In this document: positions 7,498 through 15,271 of the stretch, one piece after another
Position numbering within the stretch: the stretch's first letter is position 1
Layout of the letters: the number at the start of each line of letters is the position of its first letter
From: Gemmatimonadota bacterium
GTDB taxonomy: Bacteria; Gemmatimonadota; Gemmatimonadetes; Gemmatimonadales; GWC2-71-9
NCBI GenBank assembly: GCA_003221035.1
Contig: QHUB01000039.1
Location: forward strand, 1-36,870
Direction: 5' to 3'
DNA: 36,870 bases
Program-made: the position numbers and the translations under genes
The notes under the pieces: generated by a model
The model's input: the letters and a program-made list of their open reading frames with translations, nothing else
Database searches by the model: none
What the model was told of the DNA's origin: nothing

Positions 7498-7929
7498 CTA
7501 GGCTCGCGCGAGCGCCGATGCCGCTTGGCGAACAGGCGACTGTGGGGGCTGGCCGGCGTCCTCTCCCATTCGCAGCACGCCGTTGATCTCGCCGCCTTCC
7601 TGGATCAGGAGACGCTTGGTGTGTACATCGCCGTGGACGACCGAGGTCGCTTGGAGCTCCACACGCTCCTCGGCGTAAATAGCCCCACGGACGTCGCCGC
7701 CGATGATCGCCTCGCGGCTGACGACGTCGCCTTCGACCTCCCCGCCCCGTGCAACGAGGACCTGTTTTGCCGCGCGCACAGTGCCGCTCACCGAGCCCTC
7801 GATCTTCACGACGCCGTCGGCCGAGATGTCGCCAACGACGCGCATGCCCGCGCCGATGATTGAAAGGCCGGGGACGCCTTCGCGTGCGTTCCCCCCGGAG
7901 ACTGGACTTTTTTCGGAGAAGACGGCCAT
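7498..7929 (-). CDS. Bactofilin (polymer-forming cytoskeletal protein)
   Basis: A 143-residue bactofilin. The core (about residues 22-122) is a right-handed beta-helix with regular Gly/Val/Glu repeats, for example GDISADGVVKIEGSVSGTV and GEVEGDVVSREAIIGGDVRG, flanked by flexible tails. Such proteins self-assemble into nucleotide-independent filaments and often localise peptidoglycan enzymes or segregation factors. The ATG at 7929 overlaps the stop of the M23 peptidase gene (TGATG), so the two are coupled. It ends the parAB operon. A link to ParABS positioning is known in Myxococcus and is plausible here. Confidence 0.93.
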   Translation of the reverse strand: MAVFSEKSPVSGGNAREGVPGLSIIGAGMRVVGDISADGVVKIEGSVSGTVRAAKQVLVARGGEVEGDVVSREAIIGGDVRGAIYAEERVELQATSVVHGDVHTKRLLIQEGGEINGVLRMGEDAGQPPQSPVRQAASALARA

Positions 7930-8753
7930 CAGCTTCCCTCCTTCACGAGATCGAGCGGATCGATCGACTTGCTGTCATGTCGAATTTCGAAGTGCAGATG
8001 CGGCGCGCTGGACCGCCCTGAGTTACCGGACAAGCCGATGACCTGCCCTGCCTGAACTTCGTCGCCCTCGGTCGCGATCAGCCGTGACAGATGACCATAC
8101 ATCGTCTCATACCCGGACGCGTGTCGCAAGAGGACAAACAAACCGTAGTCGGAATCGTAGCCGGCGGCGCTGACCTGCCCACCTCCCGAGGCGCGTACCG
8201 GCGTCCCCAGCGGGACGGCGATATCGATACCCGGGTGCGATTCGTCCACGACGCCGGGCCGAATCTGCCCTCGCGTGACGAAGCCCTGCACGTCGAGCGG
8301 CCAGTGGAACGGGGACCCGGACGCGAACCGGTTTACGGCCCCGGGGACGGTCGCGCGAATCACCACAGCCCGCATGCCCGTCGGCAGGTCGCTCGGACTC
8401 ATGACGGTCCCACCGCCGTGCGACGCGGGGGCCGCAGGGGGGGGAGCTTTCACACCGAGCATTTGACGCAGCTCTTGATAGTTCGCTTCCGCGCGATTCA
8501 GGGCAGAGGCCAGCTGCTGCTCGCGGCTGTTTTCGATTTTGAGTCGTGAGACTTCGCGCTCGAGCCCTGGGACGCGCGCCGCGTTTCGGAAGATGGGACC
8601 GGCGAAAGCAAAGAATCCCACGACTGAGACCGCGATCGCGCCGGCACCCCACTTCCCCGCTACGAGTGCCCAACGCGGAATCTGGTACTGTTTGGATTCG
8701 AGATCGCCGTCGGCGTGCACGACGATTGTTACGTTGCGACTGGTCGGAGTCAT
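7929..8753 (-). CDS. M23 (LytM-type) peptidoglycan endopeptidase, membrane-anchored
   Basis: A 274-residue protein with an N-terminal cytoplasmic stretch, one transmembrane helix (about residues 31-52), a coiled coil (about 58-98, LEREVSRLKIENSREQQLAS) and a C-terminal M23 domain (about 160-270). Zinc and catalytic residues are complete: HPGID, the YGHLS histidine and APHLHFEIR. It is therefore predicted to be an active endopeptidase cutting peptide crosslinks in the periplasm. The ATG overlaps the parB stop (ATGA) and its own stop overlaps the bactofilin start. M23-bactofilin pairs are known to shape cells in other phyla (CcmA with Csd1 in Helicobacter). Confidence 0.92.
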   Translation of the reverse strand: MTPTSRNVTIVVHADGDLESKQYQIPRWALVAGKWGAGAIAVSVVGFFAFAGPIFRNAARVPGLEREVSRLKIENSREQQLASALNRAEANYQELRQMLGVKAPPPAAPASHGGGTVMSPSDLPTGMRAVVIRATVPGAVNRFASGSPFHWPLDVQGFVTRGQIRPGVVDESHPGIDIAVPLGTPVRASGGGQVSAAGYDSDYGLFVLLRHASGYETMYGHLSRLIATEGDEVQAGQVIGLSGNSGRSSAPHLHFEIRHDSKSIDPLDLVKEGS

Positions 8754-9640
8754 CCGTCGAACGGCGCGCCGAGGATCAGCTCCAGGAGCCGCGCGAGATC
8801 GTCGTTCGAGTAGAACGACACATGGATGTGCCCTTTCCCTTTCGCGCGCAACGAGACGCGAACATCAGTACCCAGCCGGCGGCGCAGGGCGTCTTCGACG
8901 CGCCGTACTTCGGGCGCGACACCGAGGCCGCGTTTCATCCGCGGCCGCCGTTCCGGCGCGCGGCCGCCGCGGACGCGATCCTCGACCTCGCGGACCGAGA
9001 GACCTTGCGCGACGGCCTCGCGCGCGAGGTTCGTGACAATGCGCGGGTCCTCGAGCCCGAGCAACGCGCGCGCATGACCCACGGACAAATGACCCTCATG
9101 CAGCATTTGCAGCACGACCTCCGGCAGCTTCAACAGCCGAAGCGCGTTGGCGACGGTGGACCGATCACGACCGACGGCATCGGCGACGTCTTGCTGGGCG
9201 AGCTTGAACTCGGCGATCAATCGCTCGTAGCCGCGCGCCTCGTCCACCGGCGACAAGTCGTCGCGTTGCAAGTTTTCAATGAGCGCGAGGGTGAGCAGGG
9301 TGCGGTCGTCCGCTTCGCGCTGAACTGCGGGAATGCGCTCCCAGCCCAGCTGCTGGCACGCGCGCAAGCGGCGCTCGCCCGCGATGAGCTCGTAGCCACC
9401 ATTGCCGGAAGCGCGTCTGACGACGACCGGCTGAAGCAGGCCAGCCTGCTTGATCGAGGACACCAGCTCCTCGAGTGCTGCCGGATCCACTGTCTTGCGC
9501 GGCTGGAACGGATTCGGCTTGATGTCGTGAATGGGGAGCTCGACGAGACTGCCCTCGCGCTCTGCTTCGGCGCGTGTGGGCCCGAGCAGCGCTTCGAGTC
9601 CCCGGCCAAGACGCCGTCTTCCTGCGGCAGTGTCCGTCAT
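8750..9640 (-). CDS. parB: Chromosome-partitioning protein ParB
   Basis: A 296-residue chromosomal ParB. The N-terminus GRRRLGRGLEALLG is the conserved ParA-stimulating segment. The CTPase domain (about 35-125) has the box II motif GERRLRAC and the ENLQRDDLSPVDEA block. A helix-turn-helix (about 145-185, QQDVADAVGRDRSTVANALRLL) reads parS, and the last 60 residues form the dimerisation domain. It loads on the two parS palindromes at 10549-10590 and spreads as a CTP-dependent clamp. The start overlaps the parA stop (ATGA). Confidence 0.95.
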   Translation of the reverse strand: MTDTAAGRRRLGRGLEALLGPTRAEAEREGSLVELPIHDIKPNPFQPRKTVDPAALEELVSSIKQAGLLQPVVVRRASGNGGYELIAGERRLRACQQLGWERIPAVQREADDRTLLTLALIENLQRDDLSPVDEARGYERLIAEFKLAQQDVADAVGRDRSTVANALRLLKLPEVVLQMLHEGHLSVGHARALLGLEDPRIVTNLAREAVAQGLSVREVEDRVRGGRAPERRPRMKRGLGVAPEVRRVEDALRRRLGTDVRVSLRAKGKGHIHVSFYSNDDLARLLELILGAPFDG

Positions 9641-10485
9641 GCGGTCACCTCCGGAGAGGCCAGCGGGGGCGGGGGCAGCGATTCAATGGCAGGCAGGTTT
9701 GGCGAGGGGGGAGCACCCTGCTCCACCCGGCGAATCAGCTCCTGTGCGACCGCCAGGTAGCTCTTGGCGCCAATCGACTGCACGTCGTACAGGATGATCG
9801 GCTTTCCGAAACTCGGCGCTTCCGCCAGACGCACGTTACGGGGAATCGTGGCGGAAAACATCCGGACACCGAAGTATTCCTTGGCCTCCTCGGCAACCTG
9901 TCTGGAGAGGTTGAGCCGCGCGTCATACATCGTCAGGAGCACGCCTTCGATGGCGAGCGTCGGATTGAAATTCCGCTGCACGAGTTTGACAGTGTTGAGG
10001 AGCTGCGAAAGTCCCTCGAGTGCGTAGTACTCGCACTGAATCGGAATGATGACGCTGTCGGCGGCCGTCAGCATGTTCAGAGTGAGCAGGCCGAGCGAAG
10101 GCGGGCAGTCGATGACGACGTAACCGTATTGGTCGCGCACGTCGCGGAGCGCTTCGCGCATGCGCGTTTCGCGCGCGTTCCGATTGACGAGCTCGAGCTC
10201 GGCACCGACCAGGTCCTGGGTCGCGGGAATGACATCGAGAAACGGGAAGTGCACGTGCGGAAAGCGCGCTTGCGTCAGGGGATCGCCATCGATGAGCGCG
10301 TCATACAACGAATGTCGAATGCGATCGCGCTCGATGCCGACACCGCTCGTCGAGTTACCCTGCGGATCTGCGTCGATCAGCAGAGTCTTGCGTTCGGCGG
10401 TCGCGAGAGAGGCCGCGAGGTTCACCGCGGTCGTCGTTTTACCGACGCCGCCTTTTTGATTCGCGATCGCAATTACGCGTGACAT
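9637..10485 (-). CDS. parA: Chromosome-partitioning ATPase ParA (Soj)
   Basis: A 282-residue ParA/MinD-type ATPase. The deviant Walker A KGGVGKTT (residues 11-18, with the signature Lys 11) starts right after the first beta-strand, Walker A' is LLIDADPQGN, and Walker B is VVIDCPPSLG. There is no N-terminal helix-turn-helix, so it is the chromosomal Soj type rather than a plasmid type Ia protein. It drives segregation of ParB-parS complexes over the nucleoid. The C-terminal 25 residues are Pro-rich. It is the first gene of the parA-parB-M23-bactofilin operon. The upstream 64 bp are AT-rich and probably carry its promoter. Confidence 0.96.
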   Translation of the reverse strand: MSRVIAIANQKGGVGKTTTAVNLAASLATAERKTLLIDADPQGNSTSGVGIERDRIRHSLYDALIDGDPLTQARFPHVHFPFLDVIPATQDLVGAELELVNRNARETRMREALRDVRDQYGYVVIDCPPSLGLLTLNMLTAADSVIIPIQCEYYALEGLSQLLNTVKLVQRNFNPTLAIEGVLLTMYDARLNLSRQVAEEAKEYFGVRMFSATIPRNVRLAEAPSFGKPIILYDVQSIGAKSYLAVAQELIRRVEQGAPPSPNLPAIESLPPPPLASPEVTA

Positions 10486-10548
10486 TGTAAGTCGTTATGT
10501 GCCAATTAGTTATATGATTAACAGGTTGTGGTCAGCCCAATATATGTT

Positions 10549-10564
10549 CGTTTCACGTGAAACG
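10549..10564. other. parS centromere site 1
   Basis: The 16-mer CGTTTCACGTGAAACG contains the perfect 14-bp palindrome GTTTCACGTGAAAC, the conserved core of the bacterial parS consensus TGTTTCACGTGAAACA. It lies 63 bp upstream of parA and is the expected binding and loading site of ParB. Confidence 0.95.
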
Positions 10565-10574
10565 AAAGAGCATA

Positions 10575-10590
10575 CGTTTCACGTGAAACT
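10575..10590. other. parS centromere site 2
   Basis: CGTTTCACGTGAAACT repeats the same perfect 14-bp core, 26 bp centre to centre from site 1 (about 2.5 helical turns). It ends 12 bp before the mnmG stop codon region. Confidence 0.95.
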
Positions 10591-10601
10591 GCAACAAACC
10601 C

Positions 10602-12473
10602 CTACGCGACCCTCCGCCGCCACCTCGTGGCCTCGAGAACAAGGTTGTGAAGATCACTGGGTGTGACGCCTGGAACGCGCGCCGCCTGCGCCAGTGAGGC
10701 GGGTCGCACGCGATCGAGCTTCTGTCTCGCCTCGGTCGCCAAAGTCCGGAGCTCGAGGTAAGGGAGATCTCCAGGCAACACGAATGACGCCAACTCGGCG
10801 AGCCGCGCCGCGGCCTCGCGTTCGCGCGCCAAGTAGCCGTCGTACTTGATTTCGATTTCCGCGGAGACGATCGCCTCGGCCGGCGTCTCAGCGCCAACAC
10901 CCGCCGCCGACAACAAAGCGCCAAGCGAGACACCCGGCCGCTTCGCGACGGTGGCAATTCGCTCGCTCTCCGTCAGCCTCGTACCGCTCGCAGCGAGCGC
11001 GTCGGCTGCCTGGGCCGGCGTGATGGCTGTTTCCCGCGCGAGCTCGAGCGTGGCTTCCTCGGCTGCAAGCCGCCGCTCCGCTGCGCGGAGCTCGCCGTCG
11101 GTCAGCAAGCCGAGTTGCTCGGCGAGCGGGAGCAAACGCCGGAGTGCGTTGTCTTGCCGGAGCAGGAGTCGGAACTCGGACCGCGACGTGAACAACCGGT
11201 AGGGCTCATCGACACCGCGCGTCACGAGATCGTCGACCAGGACGCCGATGTACGCGTCGTCGCGGCCGAGGACCACCGGCTCGGCGCCGCGAAGCCGCCG
11301 TACGGCGTTGATGCCGGCGACAATCCCTTGTCCTGCGGCTTCCTCGTATCCGGTGGTGCCGTTGATTTGGCCGGCGAAGAACAGATGCTCGACCGTCTTC
11401 ACCTCGAGCCACGGTGTCAACTGCGTCGGTGGATAGTAGTCGTATTCGATCGCGTAGCCCGGGCGCGTCATGCGCGCGCGCTCGAGCCCCGGCACGGCAT
11501 GGAGGAATTCGAGCTGTACCGCGACGGGCAGGGAAGTGGAGAGCCCGTTGACGTACAACTCTGTCGTGTCGAGGCCCTCGGGCTCGAGGAAAATCTGATG
11601 TCGCTGCGCCGACGGAAACTTCACGATCTTGTCTTCGACGGAGGGGCAGTAGCGCGGACCGCGCCCGCTGATCGCGCCTCCGTAGAGCGCGGACTCCTGG
11701 ATGTGTCGCTGGATGATTTCCTTTACTTCCGTTCCGGCCCACGTGATCCAGCACGGCACCTGCCGTGGCCGTTCGACGCGCTCGTGGAAGGAGAAGCGAA
11801 ACTCCTGACTGTCGCCGTCCTGACGCTCGACTTTGCTCCAGTCAACGGAGCGGCCATCGACGCGCGGTGGAGTGCCGGTCTTGAATCGCGATACTGTAAG
11901 CCCAATAGTCTCAATGACTTGCGCCATCTCTACGGACGGTTGATCGCCCGCTCGGCCCGCTGGGATTTGCGTGTCAGTGCCGAGGTGAATGCGACCACGC
12001 AGGAATGTGCCGGCCGTGATGATGACGGCGCGCGCCGTGAAGCGCCGGTCGTCTCCCGTCTCGACGCCGGTGATGCGATGGCCACCGCGATCGAAAAGCA
12101 GATTTGTGACCATGCCCTGCGACAACTCGAGAGTGGGGAACTGCTCGAGCAAAGCCCTTACGGCGCGCTTGTACAACGTGCGATCGGCTTGCGCGCGGGG
12201 CGCCCACACGGCGGGACCCTTCGAGCGATTCAGCATGCGAAACTGGATGGTCGCGCGATCGGCGGCGCGGCCCATCACGCCCCCAAGAGCATCGACTTCG
12301 CGGACGACCGTGCCCTTCGCGATACCGCCGATCGCGGGATTACAAGACATCTGCCCGACGTTGTCGAGGACGGAGGTCAGCAGGAGAGTACGCGCGCCCA
12401 GGCGGGCGGCCATCGCGGAGGCCTCGGTACCGGCGTGCCCGCCACCGACGACGATTACGTCATAGTCCGACAT
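10602..12473 (-). CDS. mnmG: tRNA uridine-5-carboxymethylaminomethyl modification enzyme MnmG (GidA)
   Basis: A full-length (623 residues) MnmG. With MnmE it installs the cmnm5 group on U34 of several tRNAs, using FAD, NADH and methylene-THF. The N-terminal FAD-binding GGGHAGTEA is at residues 11-19. The SCNPAIGGIAKG, AGTFLRGRIHLG and GTPPRVDGR blocks are all present. The C-terminal helical MnmE-binding domain runs from about 540. Location beside parAB is the classical origin-proximal neighbourhood of gidA. No mnmE or rsmG (gidB) is seen in this window. Confidence 0.96.
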   Translation of the reverse strand: MSDYDVIVVGGGHAGTEASAMAARLGARTLLLTSVLDNVGQMSCNPAIGGIAKGTVVREVDALGGVMGRAADRATIQFRMLNRSKGPAVWAPRAQADRTLYKRAVRALLEQFPTLELSQGMVTNLLFDRGGHRITGVETGDDRRFTARAVIITAGTFLRGRIHLGTDTQIPAGRAGDQPSVEMAQVIETIGLTVSRFKTGTPPRVDGRSVDWSKVERQDGDSQEFRFSFHERVERPRQVPCWITWAGTEVKEIIQRHIQESALYGGAISGRGPRYCPSVEDKIVKFPSAQRHQIFLEPEGLDTTELYVNGLSTSLPVAVQLEFLHAVPGLERARMTRPGYAIEYDYYPPTQLTPWLEVKTVEHLFFAGQINGTTGYEEAAGQGIVAGINAVRRLRGAEPVVLGRDDAYIGVLVDDLVTRGVDEPYRLFTSRSEFRLLLRQDNALRRLLPLAEQLGLLTDGELRAAERRLAAEEATLELARETAITPAQAADALAASGTRLTESERIATVAKRPGVSLGALLSAAGVGAETPAEAIVSAEIEIKYDGYLAREREAAARLAELASFVLPGDLPYLELRTLATEARQKLDRVRPASLAQAARVPGVTPSDLHNLVLEATRWRRRVA

Positions 12474-12543
12474 GGCTCGAACAATAACGAGCCCTGGTGC
12501 TAGACGTCGAGGGAGACGCCGAGCCGCCGTAGCCGCTGAGCGG

Positions 12544-12927
12544 TTACAAGGGGCGAGCGGCCGGTTTGCTCGCAGCCCCGCTGATTCGCTTTAACAAACC
12601 CCAGAGCGTGCGACCGGTCTCGTTGGTCAACGCTTCGAGTCGAGCGAACTCCACAACTGACATGTACTCCAGCTCTCGGGCCATCTCGAGGATCGTTTCG
12701 ACCTCGGCGAGCGAGCCCCGTGCTGTATCCAAAAACCGCCGGCATTCGCGCGAGCCATATCGCGTATTCCCTTCGGCGATGTTCAACGGAACGCTCTGAC
12801 AAGCCCGACGCAGCTGATCAGCGAGGCCAGTTTGCTCATAATCAGGAAAACGCCGAGATACGCGCACGCCCTCGATCGCCAAGCGTTGTGCGTGCTGCCA
12901 AGCTTTGAGTGTCTTGTAATGGGCCAT
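12544..12927 (-). CDS. Four-helix-bundle protein, S23 family
   Basis: This 127-residue protein belongs to the S23/four-helix-bundle (TIGR02436) family, first described in intervening sequences of 23S rRNA. Family hallmarks are LKAWQHAQRL near the N-terminus, FPDYEQTGLADQLRRACQSVPLNIAEG and SLAEVETILEMARELEY. It probably forms a pentamer of four-helix bundles; the molecular role is not known. Here it is a free-standing protein gene, not in an rRNA. It sits 70 bp upstream of mnmG on the same strand, just behind an intrinsic terminator for the ABC genes, so it needs its own promoter. Confidence 0.88.
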   Translation of the reverse strand: MAHYKTLKAWQHAQRLAIEGVRVSRRFPDYEQTGLADQLRRACQSVPLNIAEGNTRYGSRECRRFLDTARGSLAEVETILEMARELEYMSVVEFARLEALTNETGRTLWGLLKRISGAASKPAARPL

Positions 12928-12950
12928 ACGGCGAACCTATGGACACAAAC

Positions 12951-12984
12951 AAAAAGCACGGCATCCAATTCACGCATGCCGTGC
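12951..12984 (-). terminator. Intrinsic terminator after the ABC transporter genes
   Basis: On the minus strand a perfect 9-bp stem, GCACGGCAT paired with ATGCCGTGC (12976-12984 with 12956-12964, 11-nt loop), is followed by TTTTTGTTTGTG. This is a good Rho-independent terminator 65 bp after the permease stop and 24 bp before the S23-protein start. On the plus strand the tail is CCTTTCT, weak. Confidence 0.8.
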
Positions 12985-13048
12985 CTTTCTAACTCCGAAC
13001 CCCTCGAATCCGCTCAGCGGCTCGGCGGCTCAGCGTCTTCCTCAGCGG

Positions 13049-14299
13049 CTAGGCTCTTACCCACCTCATGAGCTCTTTCAAATTCGGCCGTTTGCCCGTC
13101 ATCAGAATCCCGACCCGATAAATGCGAGCCGCCACCCACGTCACCCCAACGATCGCCGTGCCCAAAATCACGAGCGATGCCACCAGCTCCCACGTCGGCA
13201 TGCTCCCCGCCGTCCATCGGACTGGCGTCGCGATCGGCGTCGTGAACGGCACCAACGAAAGTGTCCGCGCGAACGTCGAGTTGGGATCGTTCGTCAGGCC
13301 GAGGATCGAGAGATACGAAATCATGAGGAGGTACGTGACCGGCTGCTGCGCCTGGCGCGCCTCCTGCTCGTTACTGGACATCGCCCCGACCGCGGCAAAC
13401 ATCGCCGAGTACAGCAGGAAGCCACCCAGGAAGAAGGCGACGAACACCGCGAGCGTGGCGGCGGGGATGTGCGGCAGCGTCATCTGGACCGCGCTGGGAT
13501 CGGCGCCCAGCGCCCGTGCGATCGGATTGCGCAGCAAGAGCAGTACACGCGCCGACACGCCCCAAATCACAAACTGAAAGAACGAGACAGAGCCGGCCCC
13601 GAGGATCTTCCCGAGCATCAGCTGGAACGGCCGCACCGACGAGACGAGCACTTCGATGATCCGCGTGGTCTTTTCTTCGAGCACCGAGCTCATCACGTTG
13701 ACGCCGTACAGCAGAATCGCCATGAACAGCAGGATCGCCATCAGATAGGCCATCAGGAACGACTGTGCGGCACTTTCCGAGACGGTGCCGGTACGCGTGA
13801 TTTTCCGTTGATCCAGCGCGACCCGAATCTGCGCCCAGTCCACGACACCGGGATTCACACCCTTTTGCTCGAGGCGCTCCTTGACCACGAGGCGTCCGAG
13901 AGAGCGCTGCAGGTTCTCGATCGTCTGCATGCCGAGGCTCGTGGCGTGATATTCTGCCCGTCCGGTTTCGACGAGGTCGTTGCTGACGATCAGGAAACCA
14001 TTGAGCCGCTTGGACTCTACGACGTCCCGCAGCGAGTCCATGACACCAGCATGCGCGGGAACCAATGACGCCCGGAACGAGCCGCTCGTTTCCAGGGCTT
14101 CGACGACGCGGCGGCCCAGTCCGCCCGTGCTCGAGTCTACGACCGCGACATTGCGGGCGCCCCCGCCCAACGACTGGACGATCTGAAAGACGATGATGCC
14201 GGCGAATAGCACCGGTCCCAGAACCGCCGATACCCAGAACCATTTGGTCCGCACGCGTTCCACGAACTCGCGCCGGATGATCGCCCAAACCTTATGCAC
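13049..14299 (-). CDS. ABC-2 type transporter permease (NatB-like)
   Basis: A 416-residue ABC exporter permease of the NatB/YhaP type. An N-terminal transmembrane helix (residues about 17-39, WFWVSAVLGPVLFAGIIVF) is followed by a large extracytoplasmic domain (to about 190) and then about five more helices. The GTG at 14299 is chosen because it opens the canonical VHKVWAIIRREFVERV amphipathic start and overlaps the ATPase stop by 8 bp. A longer reading to 14389 would lie 98 bp inside the ATPase gene. The substrate is unknown; Na+ or small-molecule export is the family precedent. It ends at the terminator at 12951-12984. Confidence 0.85.
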   Translation of the reverse strand: MHKVWAIIRREFVERVRTKWFWVSAVLGPVLFAGIIVFQIVQSLGGGARNVAVVDSSTGGLGRRVVEALETSGSFRASLVPAHAGVMDSLRDVVESKRLNGFLIVSNDLVETGRAEYHATSLGMQTIENLQRSLGRLVVKERLEQKGVNPGVVDWAQIRVALDQRKITRTGTVSESAAQSFLMAYLMAILLFMAILLYGVNVMSSVLEEKTTRIIEVLVSSVRPFQLMLGKILGAGSVSFFQFVIWGVSARVLLLLRNPIARALGADPSAVQMTLPHIPAATLAVFVAFFLGGFLLYSAMFAAVGAMSSNEQEARQAQQPVTYLLMISYLSILGLTNDPNSTFARTLSLVPFTTPIATPVRWTAGSMPTWELVASLVILGTAIVGVTWVAARIYRVGILMTGKRPNLKELMRWVRA

Positions 14300-15248
14300 G
14301 GTTCTCGCCTCCGGTCGCGGCCGCGGTGGCAGCCTCCGGCCCCACGAGGTCCACGAAGATCTTGTGCAGTGACGGACTGGCCAACTCAAAGCGCGCGAGG
14401 CGCGCGCCCGACGTCACGAGGCCCTTGAGGATTTCCTGCGGGTCCGCCCCCGGCGCGAGCTCGAGCTCCGCCTGCTGCCCAAAGTCCTGGATCTTGGCCA
14501 CGAGTCGCCGGTCCGCGAAGATCTGCGGCGCGTTGCCCTGACTCCCGTCGAACGCAACGATCACGTGCTGACCACCATGGGTGCGTTTCACCTCGGTGAG
14601 GCTGCCGTCGATCAGTTTCTTGCCGCGCGCGATGATGCACAGCCGGTCGCAGAGCTTTTCCGCATGCTCCATGATGTGCGTCGAGAACAGGACCGTCTTC
14701 CCGCGGCGGCGGTAGTCGAGGACGGTCTCGCGCATCACTTGCGAATTGACGGGATCGAGGCCGGAGAATGGCTCGTCGAGAATGACGAGCTCCGGATCGT
14801 GCAGGACTGTCGAGATGAAGGCCACCTTTTGCTGCATGCCCTTCGAGAGGTCCGAGACCTTCCGCAAGCGCCAGTCGCTGAGTCCGAGCTTGTCGAGCCA
14901 TTCGAGCGCCTGCACGCGCGCCATCCGGCGCGACACGCCCTTTACCTCCGCCAGGAAGATGAGCACGTCCAGGACCCGCATCTTCTGGTAGAGCCCGCGC
15001 TCTTCCGGCAGGTACCCAATCCGCTCCGAGTGATCGCGTCCGCCCGCGACAGTATCGAACAACCGGACCGAGCCCGAGTCGGGCTCGTAAATATCCATGA
15101 TCATCCGGAGCGCGGTGGTCTTGCCGGCGCCGTTGGGCCCGAGCAGGCCATAGATGATGCCGGAGGGAACGCTGAGCGAAAGCGAATCTACCGCGGTGTG
15201 ACCCGCGAAGCGTTTCGTGACGCGATCGACGATGACCGGTTCTGGCAT
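14292..15248 (-). CDS. ABC transporter ATP-binding protein (NatA-like)
   Basis: A 318-residue ABC ATPase partner of the permease. Walker A GPNGAGKTT is at 37-45, the signature LSKGMQQKV at 134-142, Walker B LVILDEPFSGLDP at 154-166, and the switch His in STHIMEHAEKL follows. The last 90 residues form a regulatory or dimerisation extension, as in NatA and other ABC-2 ATPases with a C-terminal DUF4162-type region. It lies 23 bp downstream of sufS, so read-through from the suf operon is possible. Confidence 0.92.
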   Translation of the reverse strand: MPEPVIVDRVTKRFAGHTAVDSLSLSVPSGIIYGLLGPNGAGKTTALRMIMDIYEPDSGSVRLFDTVAGGRDHSERIGYLPEERGLYQKMRVLDVLIFLAEVKGVSRRMARVQALEWLDKLGLSDWRLRKVSDLSKGMQQKVAFISTVLHDPELVILDEPFSGLDPVNSQVMRETVLDYRRRGKTVLFSTHIMEHAEKLCDRLCIIARGKKLIDGSLTEVKRTHGGQHVIVAFDGSQGNAPQIFADRRLVAKIQDFGQQAELELAPGADPQEILKGLVTSGARLARFELASPSLHKIFVDLVGPEAATAAATGGENRA

Positions 15249-15271
15249 GCGGGGAAGCTAAGGACGCGACG

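Noticed and set aside
8546-9760. Long plus-strand reading frame of 404 residues opposite parB and the M23 gene
   Set aside because: It is an antisense shadow of parB and the M23 gene, with Arg/Ala-rich composition and no recognisable domain; overlapped real genes have clear families.
10486-10548. Possible parA promoter (TATAAC with weak -35 candidates)
   Set aside because: The AT-rich stretch likely contains the promoter, but no -35/-10 pair with acceptable spacing could be fixed.
11115-12503. Plus-strand frame of 462 residues opposite mnmG
   Set aside because: Shadow of mnmG in GC-rich DNA; composition is Arg/Asp/Ala-rich with no domain or start signal.
13000-13048. Repeated GCTCAGCGG-type short repeats after the permease
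   Set aside because: Short, imperfect and GC-rich; no consistent period or symmetry beyond chance.
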